Assembly: GCA_001695595.3 (NCBI GenBank) | Contig: MBPM02000003.1 | Coordinates: 806,001 to 870,000 of the forward strand | Direction: 5' to 3' | DNA length: 64,000 bases | From: Plasmopara viticola | Lineage: Eukaryota; Oomycota; Peronosporomycetes; Peronosporales; Peronosporaceae | Part shown: one piece after another, positions 1-11,384 of the stretch | Layout of the letters: each line of letters opens with the position of its first letter | Position numbering within the stretch: position 1 is the stretch's first letter | The notes under the pieces: model-generated | What the model saw: only the letters and a program-made list of their open reading frames with translations | What the model was told of the DNA's origin: nothing | The model's database searches: none | Position numbers and translations under genes: made by a program

Positions 1-651
<651 letters not shown>

Positions 652-823
652 GGCGCTCAAGCGTCCTGCGATTAACGCGTGTGCGCTGGCCAATTACACA
701 ATTACTTCATCATATAACCCTACATTTTCGTACATACAAATACTAATATTCGACTCAAACTTGAAATATAGTCCTTCAAATAAGTTATTCGACGCGCAAC
801 ATGCATTCCGTCCCATACGCCGC

Positions 824-2323
824 CTAGCAGTCAATGCCGAGGTGCTTTAAGTATTTAAAGCGAAGATCATGTGACGAGCGGGCACGCGGCGGTACCAGCA
901 CCTTCTTCTGCGATAGCGCAAGAGTCGGCACGGACGGCACGACGCTCGTGTCGCGGCTAAGCGGCGGCGAGGCACTGCGACTGGACTCAGCTGCTGCTTG
1001 TGCCTTATCATCAGCTTTTCGCTGCTGAGACACAATCGTACGCTGTCTCGCCTCTTCTCGCGCCATGCTTTCATTCTCCAAGTATTCGCTCTCCAGCTGC
1101 GCCTCATACTCCCGCTCCATCTCGTCATACACGGCATCTAGATTGCGCTCGACCATGGCAACAAACTCTGCACGAGTTGGCCACATGCAATCACGTTGTC
1201 GCTTCGAGTAATCACGATGTATGGGGATATAAAACAGCTCGGCTTCTTCATTAAAGTGCACGCCCTTCTTTGGCGTCACGTTACACGAGGAAGACGTTGA
1301 ATTTCGAGATAGTGACGATCGGAGTTGCCTTGCACTAGAATGTTGGTCCTTGTTCTTAGGCAACGAGGCTTCATCGGCACCTACTGCTGTCAAAGGCGCG
1401 TACCAGCTCGTGATGAACCGGAGAAATCCCTTTGCGCCGCCATCTTGCTCTAAGTTGAAGTCATTCAGCCGTACCTTGAGACCTTGCCGACGCTCCTTCT
1501 TACGGCCCGTACTTTTTTCCAAATCGGTGCGAGAGAGACTAAAGCCTAATTGACTCCAATACTGCCTTCGTATTGCTGCCGAATCTTTTCGAAGCAAAGA
1601 AACGGGAGGTAGGAGCGTTGCACCGTCTAGTAGTTCGGATGCATGTGCTCTCTCTTGCGCGCTGCTGGGGCGACTGGGACAGAGAGGTGGCGTACTACGC
1701 ACTGAGCTATCTAGGAGGTAAAGTACTGGGGAGCTGCCGCTACGACGCGTGCGCACCATATTTGGACTGTGTGCCGTAGAAAAACTCTCTGCATCGCGAG
1801 TAGCGCCATTAAGCGGTGCATTCTTGGCGTTTGTCATATTCTTTGCATTCCGTTGCGACCTTCGGCGACGTTTTTCATCCTCGACGGCCAAATCGTCGAC
1901 GGGACACACTTGTAGCCTCGAAGGCATAGGTTTAACCAACAGATTGTTCATTGAATCCTGCTGTGCGACTTGCTGATTCGTCTCGTCTTCATCTTCCGAC
2001 TCGTCGTCATCCGATGACAAGAGCCCATGAGCGCCATAGTCGTCAGTCAAGACGTCAGAGCCCGAGTCAGACCTAGAGCTAGAGCGATCGCTACTGCTCA
2101 TTGTCGTATCACTCACGGCGCTGGCCTCGTGTGGTGTCGTTAATTGACTGTTACGTTGCATGTTCCGTTTCTCTACGTCAGACTTGCTCGCAATGGCTGC
2201 CAATGCGTCACAAGACAATGCGACGGTGGGCGACGATGCGACACTTGCGCTTGAACTTGTAATTGAATTATTCAGCATCCTTTTTGCCGCTGTCGCATTC
2301 AATCCTTGTTGTGCAGGATGCAT
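824..2323 (-). CDS. Conserved-type hypothetical protein, 499 aa, Ser-rich with acidic stretch
   Basis: Not recognised. The product is low-complexity for its first 300 residues: serine runs, an acidic block (LLSSDDDESEDEDE) near residue 105, then a basic KRRRRSQR stretch at about 151-158 that could act as a nuclear signal. The best-ordered part is around 375-430 (KKGVHFNEEAELFYIPI, then a tryptophan-containing segment and a charged helix of Glu/Tyr/Met), followed by a Ser/Pro-rich tail that ends in a conserved-looking HDLRFKYLKHLGIDC. The VHFNE core resembles an RVxF-like PP1 docking motif, which is only a suggestion. Single exon, true ATG. It reads the same way as the SRPK gene about 170 bp further left. 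Function unknown. Confidence 0.75.
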   Translation of the reverse strand: MHPAQQGLNATAAKRMLNNSITSSSASVASSPTVALSCDALAAIASKSDVEKRNMQRNSQLTTPHEASAVSDTTMSSSDRSSSRSDSGSDVLTDDYGAHGLLSSDDDESEDEDETNQQVAQQDSMNNLLVKPMPSRLQVCPVDDLAVEDEKRRRRSQRNAKNMTNAKNAPLNGATRDAESFSTAHSPNMVRTRRSGSSPVLYLLDSSVRSTPPLCPSRPSSAQERAHASELLDGATLLPPVSLLRKDSAAIRRQYWSQLGFSLSRTDLEKSTGRKKERRQGLKVRLNDFNLEQDGGAKGFLRFITSWYAPLTAVGADEASLPKNKDQHSSARQLRSSLSRNSTSSSCNVTPKKGVHFNEEAELFYIPIHRDYSKRQRDCMWPTRAEFVAMVERNLDAVYDEMEREYEAQLESEYLENESMAREEARQRTIVSQQRKADDKAQAAAESSRSASPPLSRDTSVVPSVPTLALSQKKVLVPPRARSSHDLRFKYLKHLGIDC

Positions 2324-5300
2324 TTAGTAGTGCAACGAGGGAGATTATTACGCAAAACTGGGTACTTTGCTCCTATCTACTTCCTTCTCTTCTTCTCTTC
2401 AAATGCGCGAATGGGTAAAGAAAAAATATCGACAAAACCCCGTCTATGTAACCGTCTGAATGGGCAGGCCTACATAAAAGACACACTAAATTATAAAATT
2501 TGGTGGGCAAGGTTCTGGGCTAAAGAAAGGCGCCAACGCCTACGCTTTCCGGATAAAAGTAATGGTCATTATAGTCGAGGTTAGGGCGCAGTCCCTTAAT
2601 TTTTTTTAGGCAGCTGCCGCTTGATTTGCTCCCACATGTGTGGCACACACAAATGCGTCTACGCTAGTGCTGATGACCATAGTTATCGATGAAGCCAGTG
2701 CTTGGGCGGATAGGCAAGAGTGCTAATTAGAAGATGGCACATCGCGTACCCAGCGTTTACAAAGATTGACAGGCATTGTTCCTTAGATGTATTAGCTCAA
2801 GCGGTGAAAATCTTTTTAGCAGCATCAAAGCAGATACTCTGCTTCCTAATTATTGACTTCTCAGATGCTGTACAACTGGTTTGTAGATTGACCGGTTTAT
2901 TTTTCTTTCTTGAGTTGCGCTACGAGACCACTACAAGTTTAATCTAAATAATTATAGTCCTCTTGGCATTATTAATTTTGGTGACGCTCGATGTCTGCCA
3001 TCCGAAAAGCTTCACTTGAAAAGATAGTCAGTACATGGCTTCTCAGAGCCAAGGCCCAACATGGGAGCCCTTGTCGATGCTCTTCTTCTTGAGCCCCACT
3101 GGGGACAAGATACAAGGACGATCCCTGGGTGTCCTAGATGAACCACCCCAACGTACAAAGCCCGTAATCCACAGAAAAGTGACCATTTGACTGGTTCTTG
3201 TGTACTTACTCTTTTAAGCAGTGTACGCTTCTTTTTGGCTCGAAAATCGTTTGAGTCCGGTGTTTTCATCTTTTGAAGGAATACACAATGTATGGTTTAG
3301 ATAGAAAAACGAGGCACAAAATCGACCTCGTGTCAGACACGAAGCTCTGAATCACCAGGCAATGGCAACCGTTACGATAGTAGTGTGAGCTCGCTGGCAA
3401 TATTTTTCCGCCGAATAGACAAAGGAAGTTATAATTTTGGAGTTTAAGTCTTCGACTTGATACCGACTCTCTGCAATTAAAAATTGAGCGGGAATTGACG
3501 AGTAGCTCATGCCTTTAATATGTCGAAAGAACATATTTTAAACAAGACGTATTGCTTTGAAAGAAAGCCGGTACCACAGTGCTCTAATAGCATCATAGAA
3601 AGCCTAAATCAGGCTCATGTTCGGGCGATGACGGATAAGGTAAGGTCATCCAGCGTCATTAGCGACGCTTCCGACTATGTCGCTACTCAAAACGACTTAA
3701 GGTAATCTAACTATATCCGTTCCGACAGCTTGGAGCTACCGAGTCAAATTAACCCATTCATACAAAAAAATATTGCCTTGAAGTAACACGCTAGTGAATT
3801 GCATCTTCTGAGCTAAAGCCCTTATTTGGTCGATTTTATTGTGCGTTATTGCGGACGCGGTAAACCGGTTCATGTGTGGCAAGATGGCTGTCGCTTTTGC
3901 AGAACATGTTTTTCGTTTGAATACAAGCCTGAAAAGCAAAGTGTTCTTGCTAATGTAGTCCAGATTATGAGCTGGCCCACATTAGCAGAAGAGAAACTTC
4001 TTTTAGTTATGGTTTGAAAGCCAATTGTAAGCCTTTATCGTGATTATTTATCGCAGTAAAGCTTGCCAAAATCGAATACTTAGCTACACGACAGTGATCG
4101 TAGCTACATCGCTGTGTGGGGGGCGGTACAGGGGGGGTCCACAGATCTAATTCAAGTCTTTGTTCAAAATAAAGACCTAAATCACGACTCCACTGGATTT
4201 ACGTCTTCAGCGTATCGGTGGGAAAAGTAGGTGAAGACCTGTGACAATTCCAATGAGTCAAACCGCGGCTCAAACGCCATCTTCTCTACAAAGTTTGTAA
4301 GTGTTTATAGGGCTCGACTTTGTTATAATCTTGCCGGAGCTTAAATATAACACGTGATTTAGTGGGTCCCGTGTGCCTTAAAATGTCCGCTGCCCTAGCT
4401 GAAGTTGATAAAAAGCAAAATGTAACATTTTTATAGAAACATATACGCGAATGTGTCGAATAGGCACCGCATCGCTTAAGCATCTCTGATTTTATTACTT
4501 TTTGATTTCAGCAGCGAACCATATTCAAGCAAACCCTTGAAAGAAATAAATTATCACTATTCTTGGTGTTACATATGAGCAAGGGCACCATATTCATTGG
4601 TCGGCGGGCTTAAGAGGACTTAACAATGAATCGTACGCATCAAAGGACTCTACATATTTCTATATGAGCGCGTACAGAAGCATTCTAGAGACTCGCCAAC
4701 TCTTAAAAGCACGAATGCTTCTGAGAAGAAGAAAAACATCATGCCTTTTAACAGACCAATTTCTTTACAAAATGGTTTTTGTTAAAATAAGCAGAGCAAG
4801 GAAAGCGATTGCTTTCGCCCAAATTTAAAGCGAGTTTCATTTTGATTGCCTAACGGTTAAAGAGGTATTTCTTAAGCGAATCCTCACGATTTTGATCGGC
4901 GTACACCATCGACCATCTCGATACAATGTCAACGCATCTAGCATTTCATGCGGCTTGTATAATTACAATTCCCAGAATCTCTAGTCTCACATAAGCCTTG
5001 TGGTACTCTATGCAGTGTTGCCCTTGAGTTCGGCCCATGTAAGTACAGCGGTGGCTACGGTAAACATTGGCTATGGTAATCTTCGTCGACCGCCGCATCA
5101 ACAATAGGGCTGAGAAGCCAAATACCTATAAGGGTGTGTACTTTGGGCCGCTGGACGAATTCGCGAAGCGACTGCACAACGCAATTCTCAAATCTTGCTT
5201 TTAGCTGCACGAGGGTCGATCTGCCTGCAAGGTTCAAAGGTCAAATGGCCCAAGGAACTGTTTTTCTCTTTAAGGAATTCTAAATTTCGGAATCGCCCCA

Positions 5301-6899
5301 GAATCCGCGGCTCGATCACCAAGTCTTATTCAAAAATTGAACTTTTGTGTGTACATTTTCCTGCGCAAATATATATCGCACTTTATGATAAAGGAAACAT
5401 ATAAGGCTACTGTGGCGCCTCTTGATTGCCAAGGCCAGCGATTTGTTTGGTATTCGTTGAGAGCAGAGGCGCTTTCACGTGCGCCAACAGTGACGCATTT
5501 TTTGGCCTTAGAGAACTTTTTACAACGGATGAGACGTCTAGAGCAAGACTTCTCGGCGAATTGAAAAGCAACGGGCATATTGACGGTTTCTTTACCGTTT
5601 ATTAAGGTATTATGAAACAGAGCTTCTTCTACAAATTTAAATTCCAGCGCTTGACTTGGCAATATATGATGGTGGAGATGAGCTGCATTCGACTGGTTGG
5701 ATTGTTCTTTGAGCTCGTGGAGATATGATGCTTTGTTTCGATATGCAAATTTCTGAATCATAACAATCTAGCGATCTACATTATACTGTAATAGGTTCTT
5801 CGAATGCACCGCGGCGGTAACAGTGCTTTTAGTGTCATCAAACCATACCTAAATTCTGGCTTCTTTTATGTTTACAAGTACTTTTTAAAGTATATTGATG
5901 CAGTGCTTACATGCTGCTGTCAGGGCACGCTGGAGCAGTAATTATTATTCTGTAAAATTCATTTGTACACATCACGCAAGGAGTGCTCTAGTGGTGCACG
6001 AAGCAGATGGGAATAAGTTTTTGCACCGTGTCCAGCATTAGCCGAGTAAAGCTCAGGTCCTTCTATCATTCGCTGAAAACTGCTATTCACAAAATTTAAT
6101 CACGGGACTGTGATTCGCATCAATATTGCGAGGTAAATAAGCCGAAACGTTTATTGCTTATTGCGCTGGATGTTTTGATCACAGGGAGCGCCCAAATGAT
6201 GCAACGTGGGCTACTCCAACTTCTATTTTCTGGTCCCACACATCTATGGCAGTAAAAATATGAGTCTCACATAGCCTTTGCCCTGGGAATCGCCACGGAC
6301 TTATTTTTTCTCACGGGCGGGACTTTAGGATGGTATGTGATTCTAACAATAGCTCCAAAAGTTTGTAAGACCTTTGCCCATGTGATCAGGCCGTTTCTAC
6401 ATCACTGTCATTAGCGTGAAGCTTTTTCAAGGCTCAATGCGCGCCAGAACGCGCGCGGTCCTTAAAATTGTCCTGATCGCTCTTGCACAAAAGTGACTTC
6501 GGATCCTCGGATAGAAAAAGACAAAAGTCATGTGGTATTGACCGTAGTGAAGTAAAAAATACTTCCAGAGCTTTTTTGATTTGACGGCTCCGGCTAGCAA
6601 AGCACGCTTAGCTCAACATCCACAGCGCAAGCGCAGTGTTTATAGCAGGATCGGTGTTTGTAACACGTGCAGCCGTCAATGAGGCGCCATCCTAGGCATC
6701 GAGCTTTTTCTGAGAGACATCTTTTCGGAGGCGTAAAATTTTCTTTCGGGGTGGTTTGATCACCGTTGTATGACTCGACCGAAAAGCAACTTCTTTGCTT
6801 CCTTTTCGGTATCGATTTGATCAGACGACCTATACATAAAATTCAGGAAGTGATACTACACTTGCCCCTTTTTTGGACATTATTCGAATAAGAGTCGGG
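2324..6899. other. Gene-free stretch
   Basis: About 4.6 kb with only short open frames. The longest is 143 codons on the minus strand (5330-5761); it has no signal peptide and no domain I recognise. A C/G-rich purine patch lies near 4120-4136. I see no tRNA, no clear retroelement protein and no effector-like ORF here. Confidence 0.6.
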
Positions 6900-6938
6900 G
6901 CGGTGTAAAAGACTTTTACGCGGTGTAAAAGACTTTTA
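6900..6938. repeat. Tandem duplication, 20-bp unit, two copies
   Basis: The unit cggtgtaaaagacttttacg is repeated head to tail. Each unit holds the imperfect palindrome gtaaaagacttttac, so the pair could fold as two small hairpins. No coding function is evident. Confidence 0.85.
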
Positions 6939-7125
6939 CATAACGCCGAGCTTTTGTGAACAAGTTGGATTCTGGTGGCCAGCTACTGAGCCAAGTCTGA
7001 GCATCCTTTTAGCATGCTTATCGTCTCTATCCTTTGAATTCATACCTATCTACAATATTGCAAGACATCAAGCCTGTCTTTCGGTAAACCCACTTCGAAG
7101 AAGTACATGACTCGCCTATCTTATC

Positions 7126-7365
7126 GTTTCTGCTTGCATTTGAGCAAACTGAGCACAAGCTGGACCCACCCTTGGCCGTTGACAAACACAGTCACACTGA
7201 CTCGTTCGTGGAGTGGTGTCACAGTAATGGAAGTCTACATATAGCTTCTGCCTGCATTTGAAAAAGTTGAAAACGAGGTGGGCCTAAACTTAGGTCATCG
7301 TTGAGCACATTTACATTGACTTGTTCGGGGAGTGACATCTCAGTTATGGAAGCCAACAGATTCTT
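7126..7365. repeat. Diverged tandem duplication, unit about 117 bp
   Basis: Two consecutive blocks begin with cttctgc(t/c)tgcatttga and end with a gagtg...tca(c)agt(a/t)atggaag motif, with matching order in between (ttga ... cacattgact(c/t)gttcg). They differ at many positions, so the duplication is old. No element family was recognised. Confidence 0.6.
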
Positions 7366-8644
7366 TAATGAATGAATAAGACTTTAATTTCCGCGTCTTA
7401 TACATAGAAGCCTGAACGCTGGTGAAATTGCAGGGCACGAAAAATATAAAAAGAGTAATTTTACGGGTAAGAAGTGTCTAGCTTCAAACCTAGCCTCCCA
7501 GTAAGAGAGTGCAGATGCCACAAACGCTTGACCATCACTATACATGGTCGCTTTATCAACTGTCTCTTGCTATCAGTGAAAAACTCAGGCGTTGCCAAGC
7601 TGGTCCCACAATCAACGAAGTTACCTGGGTGCATGCTATTTATGTTTTTGAGCATCGACTTTGTCATAAAAAATGAGCGCTGCGACGCATTACAGCTGTT
7701 TGGCAGCAGGGAGGCTGCAAGTGTTGTCATCTCCTTAAGGCCAGATAAGGTAAATAAAACTACCGGGCAATAAAAAAGTGCGCGCTTGAATATATCCGAT
7801 ATGGTGGCTCGATCTATTGGGAACATGTTTGAGGTTCAGGTAGACTACGTGCCTGCCTGAAGGTAGGATTATATTACCACTTGTGGCGGTGTTACACAGC
7901 ATCTTGCACAAGAAACGCGTGCAGGCAAATATACGCTCTTTAGTAAACGTCTCCAGTCTTAAGGGATCAAAGTGAGTTGTAGACTGCAGCATTTTTTCGC
8001 GGACTTTGATTCAAAATCTAATTGTTTATAGGCAGTTCAGTTTCTCAGCTTATGCTTTTGGAAGTAGAGGAGAAGATCAAAGTGATCGCGGCAGGCTCGT
8101 GATGAATGGTTTGATATACACGACCGCAGCGGATGAATGCGTACGTAAGGAATAGCTAAGAAGTGGACGTGTTAAAGCCAGTGGTGCATTGAATTAGGGA
8201 GGAGCTTTCATCCATGCTAAATCTACGCCTAGGCCATTAAACACTCAAGAAACATACTGTTGCGTAAACGTGGAGCAGAAACTTCAACTTGACCTGTTGA
8301 TGTGACGAGTCGTTGCATAAAGTTCTTTTTCGTGTTTTTTCGCTGAAAAGGCGCCTAAAATGATTGGTATATGACAAATACCCTATCAGTAGTTGTATTG
8401 ATTTGCATACTGAAATATCTTGAGAGATAGTCCATGCGCTAACATATTGACTGTATCGAATTGGACCAATTGTCTAAAAAAACTTTTGCGGTGCAAATTA
8501 TTCAGCATCACACTTTTTCGCGCCAAGAATGTTATTATGCGCAATAATGATACTAAAACAGTCACAAAACTTCCGTCGCAAATTGTACATAGGAACACTT
8601 TTAGCGTCATGTCGCATAAGGCATTACGGCAGCTCGTCACCTTT
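7366..8644. other. Gene-free stretch upstream of the 8.7 kb gene
   Basis: Only short or overlapping frames. A minus-strand frame of 121 codons at 7461-7826 has no recognised domain. Around 8150-8240 the reverse strand shares a diverged segment with 15060-15170 (anchor aatgcaccactggctt), suggesting an unidentified dispersed repeat. Confidence 0.45.
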
Positions 8645-8652
8645 TTCATTCG
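8645..8652 (+). promoter_or_regulatory. Candidate initiator (Inr-like) element
   Basis: The sequence tttcattcg-like TTCATTCG lies about 50 nt upstream of the next ATG. This fits the oomycete Inr consensus (TCAYTYY-like) and the short 5' UTRs usual in these organisms. Motif match only. Confidence 0.35.
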
Positions 8653-8697
8653 ATAATGTAACGGGATCTCCTCACCCTTCGGCCTTCCACGCTCACG

Positions 8698-10185
8698 ATG
8701 ACCGACGAGAGCGAGTGTTTAATGAGCGTAGCATTCTCAGAGCTTGAGAACGAAGCACACGATGAACAGTCGCAAGTAATTTCACTGACGACTCTGCCTA
8801 GAGCAGAGGACGCGTCACCAATGACGCAGCCATCGGCTTTCCAAACGACGCTCGGCGTGGCTTCATCCGCGGCTAATTTCGTACTCTACCCATATGTTGC
8901 AGCGGGCAAAGCGGCCGTCCACGTCACCTCCATGGCGGTTTCTGCTCCCTTTCAGCTGAGCAACCGCGTACGTACCAGCTTTGCGCAAACGTGGGCACCA
9001 TCGCCTCAAGACCATGAAGAGGAGGACAAAACGGACCTTTTTGGAGAGCGCTCAAGCACGAGTTCGTGCAGCAGCCTCTGCAGCGACAACGAACACATGG
9101 TGGATCTTATAGAGCAACAAGACGAGCCGCACGATAGCAGTAGAATGTCCAGCTTGCTCTATCTACCAGTGCGTCTGGTGCATAGTAGTGTATCCACAGC
9201 CGTAGCAATTCCTACCCGGGTCGTCACGTATAGTGGTCAAAAGATCTCGGGCGTCGTGTCAACATCGCATCAATTGGCTACATCGGTAGTTGTAGCATCC
9301 ACAGAAGCTGTGACGAGGACGGGAATGCATGTAGCAAAAGGCATATCCCAAGGTGCGGTGTCGACGGTGGCCTTTACAGCCGCAACGCTCTCTGGAGCGG
9401 TAGGCGCGTCTATAAGGACAGTCAGCTATGCCATACCGCCATCAGTGTCGAACGCAATGTGGCAAGGGATTGATATTTCTGGAAATGCATCTGTGAACGT
9501 GCTGTCTCATGCTATTGCTGTGCCATCGTATCGGATGCTGAAGGCATTGTTTCCTGCTGTGGAAACTTGTTTTTCTGAAGAAGAAGCGGTAGCCGAGACG
9601 CGATCGACGGTCAAGGTACTGGTTAAGGTACTCGGACCCCAGAATGCAATCTACGTGCTCAAATGGCTTTACGAGACGGTAAATAGCGATGAAGCACTTG
9701 ATGCCTTTTTCTTGTGTCGTGACATTTTAAATGAGTCGCTGAATGGCGACAATTATCGCCATGCCGGAGCTTCTGTTAAAGCAGCGACGGGCTTTACGAA
9801 AGTGGTGAATGTGATGCAAGAGGCGTACAGCGTGCTGCCGTCGCTGGACGAATTGCTTGATACTGCAGTTCTTTTAGCAGACGTCTCGGATGAGGTGGTC
9901 GATGGTGTTGGTTATGTTGCGAGTGGAGCAAGAGATTTGCAGGCACATGACAAAACAAGGGAAGATGAGAACGGGTCACGCTTTGAGTTTGTGGATGACG
10001 AGCATGACTCCGTGTTCTTTACAGACACAACGTTCGAGCGCGAAAGAAGGGAGGTGTCGTCGGATGAAAAGCTGAATCCCATTCTTGACTCGAGCGTGTC
10101 GTTATTGACGCGAATATGCGATAGCGAGGAAGCCACGTCCCTTTTCAATACTTTTGGTGATTTTTTGGACACTTTAATTGACTAA
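8698..10185 (+). CDS. Hypothetical 495-aa protein with Ala/Val/Ser/Thr-rich amphipathic repeats
   Basis: Not recognised as a named family. Residues about 50-90 and 150-280 form long stretches of Ala, Val, Ser, Thr and Gly with spaced charges and few helix breakers (for example VVASTEAVTRTGMHVAKG). They recall the roughly 11-residue amphipathic repeats of lipid-droplet or apolipoprotein-like helices, but this resemblance is by eye. A Ser-rich acidic insert separates the two stretches (residues 100-150). The C-terminal half (300-420) looks helical and globular, and the last 75 residues are acidic. No signal peptide or classical transmembrane helix. Single exon, real ATG, with an Inr-like element 50 nt upstream. 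Converges on the NECAP gene. Confidence 0.75.
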   Translation: MTDESECLMSVAFSELENEAHDEQSQVISLTTLPRAEDASPMTQPSAFQTTLGVASSAANFVLYPYVAAGKAAVHVTSMAVSAPFQLSNRVRTSFAQTWAPSPQDHEEEDKTDLFGERSSTSSCSSLCSDNEHMVDLIEQQDEPHDSSRMSSLLYLPVRLVHSSVSTAVAIPTRVVTYSGQKISGVVSTSHQLATSVVVASTEAVTRTGMHVAKGISQGAVSTVAFTAATLSGAVGASIRTVSYAIPPSVSNAMWQGIDISGNASVNVLSHAIAVPSYRMLKALFPAVETCFSEEEAVAETRSTVKVLVKVLGPQNAIYVLKWLYETVNSDEALDAFFLCRDILNESLNGDNYRHAGASVKAATGFTKVVNVMQEAYSVLPSLDELLDTAVLLADVSDEVVDGVGYVASGARDLQAHDKTREDENGSRFEFVDDEHDSVFFTDTTFERERREVSSDEKLNPILDSSVSLLTRICDSEEATSLFNTFGDFLDTLID

Positions 10186-10484
10186 ATATGGATAGTGTTA
10201 ATCAACTACTCTCGACAAATCGAGATCGTCTTTTACATGCGCATCAGAAGGTCAATGCCAATTGAAGGAGTTTGTTAGTACACGCGTTACTTTATACGCA
10301 ATCGTGCGATTCAAATTAGTTTACAAAGTCTACGAAGCAGCGCTGTCAAGCTATGTGCGTGTCAAAATCAACATGAATACTTTGACGTCTCTTGGCCAAA
10401 ATCGTACGTAAGTTTAGTCTACGCAATATCGCTACAATAACGACACGTTCAAATCTGCAATTGTCTTCACGTTTTCAAGTTCCG

Positions 10485-11237
10485 TCAAGCCGACGTAAAA
10501 TCGCCCCAGTCTTCATCGTCTCCAGCAGCTATTGACTTCGCCGGAGACGCTACAGTTTCCGACTTGACCGTCGAATCTCGTGGCGGCGGCGGTATTAGCG
10601 GAAGCTTTGCGGGACTCACAGCGCCTTCTTCACTATTACGGCAACATTTCTTCTTTCTTTCTCCATCTACACTGACATTATTCTTCAGATTTATCCGAAT
10701 TGTCGTTCCTTGAGGTAAACTCAAGTCCTGCTTTTTTACCAATGTCTGCTCCGCGGTTTCAACAGCCTCTACGTGTTGCACATCAAGCTGTCGTTGCACG
10801 TACTTGGCATAGTCCTGCAGCGTAGCCTTGAAATTAAATGCCGCAGTGCGATCTGGAAAGCCAATGCCCACAAAGGCGCAACGTCCACTCTGCTCGTCCT
10901 CCACTCGCAGCATAAAGTAACGGGAAGAATCGACGCAGTCATGGACGTACACATCCAAATGAAGCTCACGCGTGATCTGCAATGGACACTGAGCAAAAAG
11001 AGTGGGGACTACAGAAGCCTCTGCATCCTCTGCTTTGGGCTCAAAGAGCTGCACAAAGCACGCGTCACCTTTCTGCACTACGAGCACTGAACCTGTTAGG
11101 AGTGGATGCTCTGGATCCCACGCATCGGCACGTGGTGCCATACTCGTTACTTGTCCAGACGGGACCTGGTAGAACCATACATTCCTTTCAATAAACAGCG
11201 TGCGCTCCAGCTCAAACGCGTCCGCTGGATCCGTCAT
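10485..11237 (-). CDS. NECAP: NECAP-family endocytic adaptor (PHear domain)
   Basis: NECAP proteins bind AP-2 and other coat adaptors and tune clathrin-mediated endocytosis. The 250-residue product starts MTDPADAFELERTLF, the usual NECAP opening. It continues through the PH-like PHear fold (NVWFYQVP, VGIGFPDRTAAFNFKATLQDY) and has the family's IRINLKN strand after it. The tail is Pro-rich and ends DEDWGDFTSA, which contains an acidic tryptophan motif of the sort that binds adaptin ears. The open frame extends five codons upstream to a GTG, but the ATG at 11237 is the sensible start. It lies about 150 bp downstream of the bystin stop, same strand, transcribed separately. Confidence 0.93.
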   Translation of the reverse strand: MTDPADAFELERTLFIERNVWFYQVPSGQVTSMAPRADAWDPEHPLLTGSVLVVQKGDACFVQLFEPKAEDAEASVVPTLFAQCPLQITRELHLDVYVHDCVDSSRYFMLRVEDEQSGRCAFVGIGFPDRTAAFNFKATLQDYAKYVQRQLDVQHVEAVETAEQTLVKKQDLSLPQGTTIRINLKNNVSVDGERKKKCCRNSEEGAVSPAKLPLIPPPPRDSTVKSETVASPAKSIAAGDDEDWGDFTSA

Positions 11238-11384
11238 TTGCTTTTTTTTCACTTATACTTTCCGTAAGAAAAGTATTAGAAATACCTAACAGTACTAAAA
11301 AGGCGAAGATTTAGAAATACTATTATCGAGGAATGGTTATGGCGTTGGTAATATATCTGACAGAGGCAAACATGACGACGATAT

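Noticed and set aside
5330..5761. 143-codon minus-strand ORF as a gene
   Set aside because: No domain, no signal peptide, no exon partners and surrounded by non-coding AT-rich sequence; could be chance.
7461..7992. Copia pre-integrase fragment on the minus strand
   Set aside because: Only a vague LK-x-V-P-like match; the GAG-pre-integrase histidines and cysteines are missing.
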